Assembly (NCBI GenBank): GCA_037957365.1
Contig: JARHVA010003636.1
Coordinates: forward strand, 10,001 to 74,000
From: Torreya grandis
Taxonomy: Eukaryota; Streptophyta; Pinopsida; Cupressales; Taxaceae
DNA: 64,000 bases
Reading direction: 5' to 3'
This document shows, piece after piece, positions 53,428-64,000 of the stretch. Below the pieces are notes generated by a model. It was not told where the DNA came from. It saw only the letters and a program-made list of their open reading frames with translations, and did no database searches. Each line of letters begins with the position of its first letter. Position 1 is the first letter of the stretch. A program made the translations under genes and the position numbers.

Positions 53428-53639
53428 GTTCCTTCAAGATCAGTCTAACCACTAGAAGGGAGATCCCAAAAGCACACATGGCCAGTCATCATGTCAAGAA
53501 GAGACTCAAATTGCATCTCCTATATTGAATCTAGGGATGGAAGTAAGATTAAAACAATGTCCTAGATCGGAGTGAAAGTGGACTCCTTTTTTAAAGAGCT
53601 GCTTGCTAATCCTAAAGCATCGAATATATAAGCCCAATG

Positions 53640-55180
53640 TAATATTTTAGAATTTATTCATAGACTTGTGACTAATAATCATAAAATCATGCTCACAGCC
53701 CCATTTTCACCTGATTAGATTTTCAAGTTGGTCTTCTCCATGGATAAATACAAAGCCTCTAGACCAGATGGCTTTCTGGCTACCTTTTTCCAATATTTTT
53801 CGGATATTGTGGGGATTGACAATGTGTAAATGGTTGAAGAATCTCAAAATATCTAAAGGATTTGAGTGTACATTAATTTCACATTTATTTCTTTGATTCT
53901 AAAAGGCATGACTCAAATCTCCTTTGTTTATTTTAAACCCATATCATTGTGAAACATAGTGTATAAGCTAATCTTGAAGGCCATCTCTTTCAGGTTGAAA
54001 TGTCTCCTTAGAAAATTAACATCTTATGAGCAAGGAAGATTTATCCCAAATAATAATATACATGATGGACTTTTGGTCACCCAAGAAACCATTCACTCAC
54101 TAGTTATTGTCCAAAAAAAGGTATGATTCTCAACATCGACGTCAGTAAGGTGTATGATTGGCTAAACTAGAGATTCCTTTTTAAAACTCTTGAGAAATTT
54201 GGGTTTTACAAAGATTGGTATTCATGGATGTTTATTTGTATCTCCACTCCTCAATTTTAAATCATTGGCAATGGTAAACCTTCAAGGTTATTTTAATCCT
54301 CACAAGGTCTACATTAAGGTGACTTTATTTACCCCTTCATTTTCATTCTTATGGTTGAATCCTTGGGAATGCAAATTTCAAGAGTTTTATCTATTAGAGT
54401 AATCTAAGGCCTAATTTTGGTGTAAGGAATTTATTAGAAAAAACATCAATAATTTGATGATGATATGGTCCTCTTTATAAATCGATTAGAGGAGGAAGCC
54501 AAATCCTACAAATTTCTTTTGGCTGACTATGATAGAGCATCAAGTCAAAGAGTCAATTTTTTCAAGTCTAAAATCTACTTATTTAACACTCCTAGGCCAT
54601 TATAGCTCATAATTTCCCTCATATTAGATTTCAAAATTAGGAAGCCACCAATCAAATATCTGGGGATCCCCCCTGTTGGTGCAATTAGGGATTCTCTTTG
54701 GGATGGGTTAATCAAGGCCTTTAAAGGCCTCATTATGAATTATAAAGGAAAATGGCTCTCCTTAGTTGGGAAAATCACCCTCATTAAATATGTTTTCAAT
54801 TCACTTCCCATCTACACACTCTTTGTCGTGTACCCCCCCTCCAAGGTTTAACAAGAAATTAACCACATTATGAGTAACTTCTTATGGAAAGGTACTCAGG
54901 AAGCCAAAAAGATTCCCTTAATAAAATGAGACAAGGTGTCATCCCCAATCAGGGGGTGGATCTAGAATTAAGAAGCTGACATCCTAAAATTTAGCCTTGG
55001 GAGCCAAATTTGTCTAGGTAATGGTCACTAAATCCAAGGCCTTACGGAATAAAACTCTTTAGTTAAAATATTTTGTATATTACTCGTCCATGAATATTCT
55101 ATAGGTTGAAAACCCCCCAAAGGGTCTTAAATATGTAAATTAAACTTAAAATGTCACTTCATAATCAAATAACATGTCTT
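53640..55180 (+). pseudogene. LINE reverse transcriptase
   Basis: Readable motifs in order: APFSPD, FSMDKYKASRPDGF, LTSYEQGRFIPNNNIHDGLL, NIDVSKVYDW, then the catalytic box FDDDMVLF at 54,453 (usual FADD; first Ala changed to Asp), PIKYLGIPPVGA, and GKWLSLVGKITLIKYVF with SLPIYTLF. Stops and frame changes occur throughout. It would prime on nicked chromosomal DNA to copy LINE RNA. Confidence 0.82.
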
Positions 55181-55184
55181 TTAG

Positions 55185-56520
55185 GTGGTAAACAATAAAT
55201 TCTTAATGAAATTTTGGAGTGATTCCTATAATGGACACAAATCCCTAATAGAGATCCATGAACTGGACATAGCTAGGACCCTTTTGAAAGGGTGGTTAGG
55301 TGAAAAAGATAGAGACTACTCTGAGCCTATTGTTGATGTTGGATTAGAACAATGGAAATGGAAAGACATTGATGGACTATTTTTATCAATTAACCATAAA
55401 ATGATGCTAATAGAAATCCTTTCCAAGAGGAAAGTCTTTATCATCAATTTTAAAAACTCTATTTAGTGGATGGGCACAAAGAATAGGTTCTATTTATTCA
55501 TATTCAATTGTAAAATGGTAGATCAAGTGAAACCATCATGTCCCTGGAAAAAAAATCATGGTAGAACAATGCCAACTTGCTAAAGGTTGGAGCTTTTGCT
55601 TGGCTAGCTACACAAAATAAAATGTTAATAGGGGACCATCTTCATAGAGTTGGAGTGGCAAGAATATTAATATGTTTTTTGATCTTCATTAGTGAATAAG
55701 ATGTTGATCACTTGTTATTTACCTACTCCTTTTTAGAAAATGTATGGAACTGATTGTGTGGAAAATTGTAATGAAATTGGGCTAGGCCTAAATCCTTATT
55801 ACAAGCTTTTTTTTCTTGGCCCAAAGGTCATACAAAGAAACCTTTGTATGATTATGGTAGGCTAACCCAGCTATTCTAATTTGGAATATCTTAAAGGAAT
55901 GTAACAAGAGAATTTTAGAGGATAAAGGGAATCCTATTGAGATGGTTCTATACCAAATTTAACATACAATTTATGAATTAGGTTATGCCCATGCTATGGA
56001 ATACAATGGAACCTGCTCTACATGGGATTCATAGATTGTTGCATCGTAGTTTTGGTTGAAGGTTCCCCCCATTAAAGGGTCAATGATAATTTTTAAGACA
56101 TAGAGACATGAAATCAAAATGGAATTGTTGCTTCCCTATAGTTTCTTCAAAATTAATTTTGATGAAGTAGACAAGGGAAACCCAAGGGCATTTGGTGAAA
56201 GATGTGTGATTTTGATTTGTGTAGGTTCACTCATCTAAAATAGCTCAAATAAATTGGTGGATGGTACCAACAATGAGGCAGTAGCACAAGCCATTATCGT
56301 GGGCTTGGAATTATTGATTCATAGTGGGATTGAGAAAGTTATTATTTAAGGTAACTCCAAGGTGATTATTCAAGCCTTAAGGAATCAAAAATTTGGTTCT
56401 TAGAACATTAACAACATTCTAAATTGTGGTTGGGTCTATTGGATAAATTCAATCTCTAGGAAGTGTCACATTGCTATCATGAAGTGAACTCTATGGTAGA
56501 TAAATTATCAAACAAAGAAG
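55185..56520 (+). pseudogene. LINE zinc-binding region and RNase H
   Basis: 55,185-55,466 is the longest open part (FWSDSYNGHKSLIEI; VGLEQWKWKDIDGLFLSI; MMLIEILSKRKVFI). A decayed RT-associated zinc-binding region follows (GDHLHRVGVARI near 55,640). RNase H lies at about 56,150-56,400: FFKINFDEVDKGNPRAFGER, NEAVAQAIIVGLELLIHSG, GNSKVIIQALRNQ. It keeps the first Asp and the Glu of the active site. A C-terminal RNase H is known from plant L1-type LINEs. Confidence 0.82.
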
Positions 56521-58048
56521 TGGATCAACATGATGAATTAATAGTGGATAATGATTAGAGTAGTTGGGGATTTTGAAAGGATGGTGTATTAATGGGAGAC
56601 CTTAGGAAGGCACTCCCCTTCATGATGGGCCTGTCACCCATCATTGGATGCACATTATGTTTTGAATCCTTACATCACATGTACAACATCCTGTCATAAT
56701 ATTTTTATTTGCTAGGGCATCAATGAATGGTGTATTCATTTCACACTCCCTCTCTCTCCCTCATATGCATTTTTATATTTCTAAGCCAACTCTAATTTTG
56801 TATTTTAGCTCCCATGAATCCTATGTTCCAAATGACACTTAGTGAACCTCTGTTGTGTGTTGAGGTTTTTATAAAGTAAATGACATTTAATGGGTAAGTT
56901 ATAGACTCACATCTCAAGAAAATTTTCATTGTCCAGTCCAGAAGTGTTTTGCAAGCTATTAGATAAGTAATTGGTCAAGTGATGCTCGATACTAGTTGTA
57001 GGATACAGTCAAATTCACTAGTGACATCAAATTTTTATTATAAAATTCATCCTTTTTTGAAAGATAAGTAAAAAACTATGTTGATAGTCTATATAATTGT
57101 ACACCATTGTTTTAGGGTTGATTTGGAGGAGGCATTGGAAGGTTTTGTTTGTGGTGGCCAGTAGCCACTCCTTTTCTCCACTCACAATGAGTTAGGGTTG
57201 ATACCTTTATATACATTTCATGAGTTAGAGGAAAAAATATTTGTATTGGTAGAGCATTTGTAACTTATGTAAAACTATATGAAGCATCTTGGCCTGGAGG
57301 GGTGCTTTATTCTAGAATTAAACTTGGATAAACTACATGCTCCTATGGCCCTAGTGTTGGTATCCCTTAGCTAGAGAAATTTTCCTAGGATGGAAATCAT
57401 AGTACAATTCCTTATGAGGCTTTTTAGGGGCCCACTTTAGTAGTGTCTACCTCAAGGTGTATATGTGGGTCACTTGTCACCCCATAGGGTGGTTATAATA
57501 CATATATAGGCTCATTTGGTTGGCCTAAAAGAATTTATAATCTTGGTGGGATATTTTAAATAAAAAGGTTGGTAGTAAAATGCTTCACATATGAAAGATG
57601 ACCAATCCTTATGTGAGGGGTTATGGGGATACACATAGTGGTGATACTGGTAGAATGGAGTAGAACATGAGAGGATGTGGCATTGACGAGGTATTGTTTG
57701 CTTTGTGATTGCTAAAGGTTCTACCTATATTGGTGATGGTAACATGATGGAGGTCATGGTTGGTCCTTAATTAGAAATTGTATTTCCCTTGTATGTTTCT
57801 TATTAGTCTTTTCTCATTTCTACCCTTTGGGGTATTTTGTTTTTTTGTTGTTTTTTTGCATTACATGGGCTTTTTTTTCTGGTAGTGTTTCTTTCTCATT
57901 AGGTGTCAGGGGTCATTTGTCATGTAGGTTATCCCCATCTTTTTATAACTTTATCTATTTTGATTAATAAAAGGTAGAGTGACCCACCGAACCCGAAATC
58001 ATTTTTTTAAAAATGATAGTATATATTTATCAAGAATTTTAAGTTTGG

Positions 58049-58168
58049 AATGTTATTATTATTGTTATTATTATTTTTATTGTTATTGTTATTGTTATTG
58101 TTATTTTTATTGTTATCGTTATCGTTATCGTTATCGTTATCGTTATTATTATTGTTATTTTTATTGTT

Positions 58169-58261
<93 letters not shown>

Positions 58262-58262
58262 A
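58049..58262. repeat. Complex trinucleotide/hexanucleotide microsatellite
   Basis: TTATTG and TTATTT units, then TTATCG units (about 58,114-58,146), then a pure (TTG)n run, then (TTA)n. Apparent Leu-, Thr-, Ile- or Tyr-rich frames across it are artefacts. Confidence 0.97.
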
Positions 58263-59908
58263 ATATAGTAAAAATGTCCATGTCATATTATAAAAGGGGG
58301 TTGTTTTGTTATTTCTCGGCACCTTCAAGTGGGTATTTTTATAAATATTAATGCAAGAAAATTTTATTGTAAGGGGTTTTTTTAGTGACGTCATATATAT
58401 GGTGATAATTTTCAAATTGCATTTGTATAAATGCAATCTAAATTTTTTTATCTTGTTGTTGAAGATCAAAGGGTAGCGTCTTGTCTAACAAGAGATCAGA
58501 TTCCCCCACAATAAATTTTATTTTGTATTTCTTATCTCTCTTTTAATCTTCTGTGAACCATATCTTTTGCATATAAACTCCATTTTCTTGGCCCTTTTTT
58601 AAAAATGCATTTTTTCCACATTCTATGCAATCGTGCAATCCTTTGATTCTGATAATGTATCATTTTTGATCACTTTATTTATGTTACCTAACATAGCCTC
58701 ATTGTTAGGACGCTTTTAAGTAAAATTTTCTTTTCTTTTCACATGTCATTTTTTATGAGTAGAACTCCTACATTTTTTAACATATTGGTCAAATACTATA
58801 TTTGGACCACTCATGTAGACAATCCCTTAATTTCTTATATTATCTTACACCTCAACATGATGATCATTCATTGTGGTGAGTGACTTATAGTATCCCCTAA
58901 TGTCTATCTATTTGTATACATTTAAAGTAGTAGATTTTAGATCACTCGTGCAATACATTTAACTTATGAGTTTCTTAACCATATTGAGCAATTAATGGTT
59001 AGTTTAATCTATCATTTTTTTTCTTGTGGCATTATTTTTGAGACATTTGAGGCCCCTTTATAAATGTCTAATTACATTTTCTAGGAGTGATTCTATTTAT
59101 TTTATAAAAATAAGCACTTTTGTGTGTATGTTTGTTTTTCTTTGTTTTAGCACAATAATCATGAGAGATTTTTCATTGGTATGTGGTTATCTTATCAAAC
59201 ACATTATTTTTCAAAGACCATACGATGATTGTCATACTTCTCATCTTTTTATGACATTCATTAGTTTAATATTTTATGTTCTTTGACACATTCTCTAATA
59301 ATATGATCATCTTTATGTTACGAGTAACATCTGATATCACATCTATATCAATGTTTTGGTGTTTACATAGTGTATTTGTACCACTCATTTAGATATTATG
59401 AGATTTTCAATAGGTGTTGACTCTCATATTCTGCACAGTATTGCTTGAATGTAGATTAGCCCACTTTGTAGTTTCATGACACCTTCTATTTTTGAATCGC
59501 TTGGTGAAATTTCTTTGGTGACACTAGCTAGGTGTCCCCACCATAATATTGTTGAAATACTTAAAAATAAGTTCATTGATTTGTGAATCACTTTGGCCAT
59601 GTTTGTGTTCTCTCCTCCTATTTTTACTTTTTTTGTTATTTGTCACTTACTTTAGTTCTTTGTCATCACCTCATAAGAGACATCCATTGTTATCACCATA
59701 TTCCAATCAGTTCAATTTTATGGGGGATGGATATGCAAAGCTTCCTTGTGTACTTTATACCCACTTTTTAAAGATTAGTGTTTCCTATTAGTGAGCCTCA
59801 TATAGACCACTAATACCTAGTGTGATGTCATAGGTATAATGGATTGACACCTATGTATTTTTTCAATATAGAGTGACATCCATAAAACCACTACACATCA
59901 CATTGTAT

Positions 59909-59912
<4 letters not shown>

Positions 59913-59938
<26 letters not shown>
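59913..59938. repeat. (TA)n microsatellite replacing unit 1's (TG)n
   Basis: About 13 TA units between the same flanks (CATTGTATTTT and GTACCTTATTAGACC) that hold 70 TG units in unit 1. Confidence 0.95.
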
Positions 59939-59940
<2 letters not shown>

Positions 59941-60465
59941 GTACCTTATTAGACCTAATTTTTGGGACCTGTTATCAAAAATTATAAACCTCATATTTTT
60001 TGCTTTATACCTCTTTAGGTTTTACTTAAAGAGGGGTGTTGGTGTAGTTTTCATATGTACCTTCATTAAGTTAACTTACATTTTTCATTAAACTTATAAT
60101 TAGTTTAGAATATTTTATTTAGGCTTATAATTAGTTTTAGATGTGCCATTACTACCATCCAACATTGGCCATGATTATAGGCCAATAATATATGCATATT
60201 CTTATGGCCAATAAGACAAGAGAAACAAGTATTGATCTTGTTATATATTCTCTTATCCTCATTTATAGTTTGCATTATAAAATTGCATGAATAACTCATT
60301 AAATATTGTTATTCATTCAATTCTCCTCTTCTCAACTCTCTTTTCAGTAAGTAAGACATAAATAGTCTTTATGATTTTTAACACTTGTTACCATGTCATT
60401 TGTCTACCTTAGCATTGTTAGATTGGCTATAATTTCCTTACGTCCCCTTTTGTTTTAAATGGCCA

Positions 60466-60469
<4 letters not shown>

Positions 60470-60540
<71 letters not shown>

Positions 60541-60584
60541 GTGTGTGTGTGTGTGTGTGTGTCTATATATATATATATATATAG
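60470..60584. repeat. (TG)n-(GA)n-(TG)n-(TA)n compound microsatellite
   Basis: Four successive dinucleotide runs between AATGGCCATTTC and GAAATATC. Unit 1 has only GTACATATG-like sequence here (about 18,550-18,590). Confidence 0.97.
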
Positions 60585-61000
60585 AAATATCAAAGCTATT
60601 AATAGAAATGTGAAACCCATTTCCAAGTTAAAAATAAGTAACATAGTGGTTAGCAAGTCAAATAATATTTCAATTACATTGTGAATAGTATATCCTGTGG
60701 ATGAAATTAAACTAGGATAAAAATGGTTGAGTCCAAACTACTCAAAATGTTTACTTCTTAAAATCTAAAAACTACATACATTATACTTAAGATCAAATTG
60801 TGACTAGAATAATTGAAAAAACAAAACTAATATAGATCTTACTAGGTGATCAAATACTTTAGACATTATCATTTTATTTTATTTCTTATTTAATCTTAGA
60901 GATTTGTAAACCTTTTCTCATCATAGTTAAAATTGCTCATTTAGAGAATATTTTTTTCATTTTCATATTGATGACTTCTGATTGTACAATATACATTGCT

Positions 61001-62052
61001 TAATTACATTTGGGGAACACCATTATGTTAAGTTTAAAGAAACATATAAAAATGAGAATACTAATAATGATTTATTGAACTTTCATTATCACTAATTACC
61101 ATTTACAAGACTAGATTACTAGATGTTGCACCACACTAATACATCCATGATATGTGCCAAAAAACACCATTCTTAAACTTACCAATGATAAGGGCCAAAC
61201 ATTGTATATAAATATATCTTAAGAGACAAGCCCATTATTTTGAAATCCCATTGGTGGCCTTGATGGATCAAATCAATTGCTTGAATTTAATCAATGGTTT
61301 GTCAATGGTAAAATATGTCCATAATGAAGAATTGTCTATGTAATAATCATTCCAGGGGTAAAGCATACATTATTTATATAGTATTTTTTTTATGTATTTA
61401 TTAAAGATAAATAGATATTTTTATTTTTATCTAAGATGAGCATGCATACATTCATGCCATTACTACACATAAAGTGTTATTATGTTAGATAAAATATGCT
61501 ATTATGTTAGATGAATTTTCTTGTTGATAAATATATACAAGAGTAACAACAAACCCCTTTTTATGGGGTATAAATATTGGTAATTTCATGGAGTTAAACA
61601 TCTAAAAAAATTGGAAGATTTTTCCTATATTTTCTCTTCTTTTTTGTCATTTGATGATAGTTCATGTTTTCTTTCCTTAACTTGCATCTTACATGGATTA
61701 TATAAGATAAGAAAGCATGCATGTCAGGCAATGTGTCTACCTTAAGATGACCAAAAATATTTCCCTATTTTCTTAGATTTTCTTACATCGTTTTGGTACA
61801 CTTGCCAATTTTTTTTATAATCCTTTTTTATCTTTACCCACGTTTCATTTGTTTAAATACACATTTTATCTATAAACTGGTGTGTCAATATTTTAGCCAA
61901 AATATTTTTGAAGGAGACTTTCTACCATTTATAATGCTTTAATTTTACATCCATGAGCATGCACTTGTTAAAGAGATCAATGTTTATTGACTAATTCTAG
62001 CCTTTTATTTTCTCCTACATACATCTTAGTTTCTAGTTGTCTCTTATTTCTT
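61001..62052. repeat. Flank block A, copy 3 (duplication unit 3)
   Basis: Matches 1-1,051 and 19,039-20,090 and then stops at CTCTTATTTCTT. The remaining ~630 bp of block A and the first ~440 bp of the LTR are missing. Confidence 0.85.
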
Positions 62053-63543
62053 ATTGATGATATCATTTGCAAAAATGGAGGTGTTGGGATAAAATGAGCA
62101 CATGGGTATGTTCATTTTCATGCCTAGTTTATATGAACTAAATCTTAGTTTATGCGATGTAGCACGACAAAAGATATGCTTGAGTAAAGTAGGGCTCCAA
62201 GGCATTTTGACAATGTTTTCCAACACTTTGTCAATTTTATAGGTTACAAGAAAAAGCTATGAAGGTATTTTTATGATGTCATATATTGTATGTATGAAGG
62301 ATTCAGGAAAAAATAGATATATAGATGGAATCCCCTATGTAATAGGATCATATACACTATTTTTTAGGTCATACAACTAAGTGCAACAAGAGTTATACAA
62401 GAAAAAAGTTAGCCTTCCATGCAAGTTCTAGGCATAGCTAGTTCTATAGTAGAATAATCTGAGTGAGTAGATTAATGGTATTATATCTCACAGATGTGAA
62501 GGATTAAAAAATAATTAAGTATATGTGTTTTTTCACTTTCATGCCTAGTTTATATCATCCAAATTTTATACTATGTGGTTGAGTGAAATATAATATATGA
62601 AGGTGTAAAGTGAGCATTCTAAGCATAATTGAGATGGTCCCCATACTTAGAAAAATCTATAAAAATTAAAGTTTGAGCTAGTTGTAATATCAATGGTTCA
62701 TGATTAATTAGACATTGGAGATCCAATGGAGCACGATGAAGTCAAATTATCAAAAGGAGCTCCAAGTGAGTGCACAAGTGATAAGTGTCACATTCACAAT
62801 TCTTATAAGACAAGGACCCAATGAGCGTAAGCTTGTTAGAGTTAATGATCAATCATATCATAAAATATAATGGTACATGGGTGATCATGCAAATGAAATC
62901 TAGCACAGCAAATGGACTCAAATGTTATAAAGTGATTTATGTTTATCAACACAATAGCAAGTTAAAGACCGAACAAGTTTGAGAATATCGATGAAATAAA
63001 AATGATCTAAAGATGTAAGAAGTAGTGAGTTGAGATCAAAGTGTTGAATTTTAATGACCAAGTCAAGGTAAAGGTTGTGCATCTTTAGAGATCAAATGGC
63101 ATGTAGAATCTAGGATCTAGAGATTGACGGACATGTTTTAAGGAGTGAAACATTAAAGTTTAGTAGTGTACAGAGATTTGATCAAGTGAGAGAGCTTGAA
63201 TATGGTATGAAGAAAGAGATCAAAGGCCAATATTTAAAGTGTTTAAATTACAATAGTCAAGAGGAAAAATAATTAGAAATATGTGAGTAAGCCATGAATC
63301 TTGACATAGACAATGAGATTAATCGATCCAACTAATCAAATCTACATTAAATAGCCTATGTATTAAAACTTGAGTCTAATAGATGTTATAGATAGTAAAG
63401 AGACCTAAAATTATGGCATGATGCATGGAATTTAGATTTAGAAAACTTACAGTTCAAGTCATAATGAACTAAAGTCCAAAATTGGTTTGATGTGTTACAA
63501 TTTAAGTGTGAACATAAAGAAGAAGCAAACCCTAGATCCATTG

Positions 63544-63599
<56 letters not shown>

Positions 63600-63613
63600 C
63601 ATACATACATACA

Positions 63614-63673
<60 letters not shown>

Positions 63674-63709
63674 TGTATGTATGTATGTATGTATGTATGT
63701 ATGTATGTA

Positions 63710-63802
<93 letters not shown>

Positions 63803-64000
63803 ATATATATATATGACATCTAAGACACAATAAAATGTAAATAGAGCCATTCAAATTGTTTCAAATCGAAAATATAGTGACATAGAGGTTGTAGAGAGAG
63901 ATAGAGATAGAGATAGAGAGATGAAGTGTGTTAACTACATACATATATAGACATAAAGAGAGAAGCATAGAGAGGAAGAAAGGCACATAGAGATAATGTG
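62053..64000 (+). repeat. Partial LTR of gag-only element 4, cut by window end
   Basis: Matches the LTR from about 2,122 onward (TATCATTTGCAAAAATRGAGG) and continues collinearly to LTR position about 3,773 at the window edge. Contains the 270-bp compound microsatellite. The rest of unit 3 lies outside the window. Confidence 0.85.
63545..63816. repeat. Compound (TA)n-(CATA)n-(TATG)n-(TG)n-(TA)n microsatellite
   Basis: About 45 bp of TA, about 50 bp of CATA units, about 70 bp of TATG units, a short TG run, about 55 bp of TA, then TATG and TA again. The CATA and TATG arrays are reverse complements side by side, so they can fold into one long hairpin. Other LTR copies have only TATATATATG at this place. 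Tyr-Ile or Cys-Met repeat frames are artefacts. Confidence 0.97.

Larger units (their letters stand above)
53540..58010 (+). mobile_element. LINE (L1-type), 5'-truncated, copy 2
   Basis: ORF2 from the start of the RT domain to a 3' UTR, without the endonuclease domain or ORF1, as usual for 5'-truncated LINE inserts. It is collinear with unit 1's fragment (13,029-15,840) from 55,199 onward. The 3' end has AATAAAAGG near 57,965 and runs into a trinucleotide microsatellite. Frames are broken throughout. Confidence 0.85.
58263..61000. other. Block C, copy 2 (no gene seen)
   Basis: Collinear with 15,952-19,038 except for the single-copy 288-bp segment and different microsatellites. A variant of the 11-bp hairpin is at about 60,011-60,035. 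The 86-codon frame at 59,026-59,286 is broken in unit 1. Confidence 0.7.

Overview
The window is nuclear DNA of a seed plant with a large, repeat-dominated genome. The evidence is retrotransposon primer sites matching initiator-Met tRNA, an L1-type LINE with a C-terminal RNase H, Copia and Gypsy elements, and the PSPG box of plant family-1 glycosyltransferases. AT-richness, CpG scarcity and heavy decay of nearly every element would fit a gymnosperm, but the sequence does not settle the taxon. I found no intact protein-coding gene, tRNA, rRNA or CRISPR array. Every recognisable coding region is a broken transposon gene or a gene relic. All identities quoted are estimates by eye.

The main architecture is a tandem segmental duplication. 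A unit of about 19 kb holds, in order: flank block A, a long-LTR retroelement carrying only gag, spacer B, a minus-strand UDP-glycosyltransferase (UGT) relic, a LINE 3' part, a trinucleotide microsatellite and block C. Unit 1 runs from 1 to about 19,038. Unit 2 runs from 19,039 to about 61,000 with all blocks in the same order. Unit 3 starts at 61,001 and is cut by the window edge. Unit 2 is longer because a Gypsy element (24,492-30,122) sits inside its gag, and because about 17.8 kb lies between the UGT relic and the LINE that unit 1 lacks. That extra stretch holds a third gag element, a Copia pol fragment, an anonymous AT-rich stretch, an LTR end and the LINE 5' part.

The gag-only family has LTRs of about 2.63 kb with 8-bp terminal inverted repeats (TGTTGGAA/TTCCAACA), a Met-tRNA primer site, a gag with UBN2-like, coiled-coil and CCHC zinc-knuckle parts, a non-coding tail and a purine tract, but no pol. 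It matches the TR-GAG type of non-autonomous element. Copy 3 has a 1.8-kb internal tandem duplication and is fused to a Tork-like Copia protease-integrase-RT-RNase H segment.

The two UGT relics decayed differently. Copy 1 keeps segments that copy 2 lost by deletion, while copy 2 keeps the upstream half and the CpG sites that copy 1 lost. Microsatellites at matching positions differ between units in motif and length, which gives local snapshots of microsatellite birth. I see no undescribed enzymatic or defence system. The notable content is the duplication, the gag-only family and the decay record.
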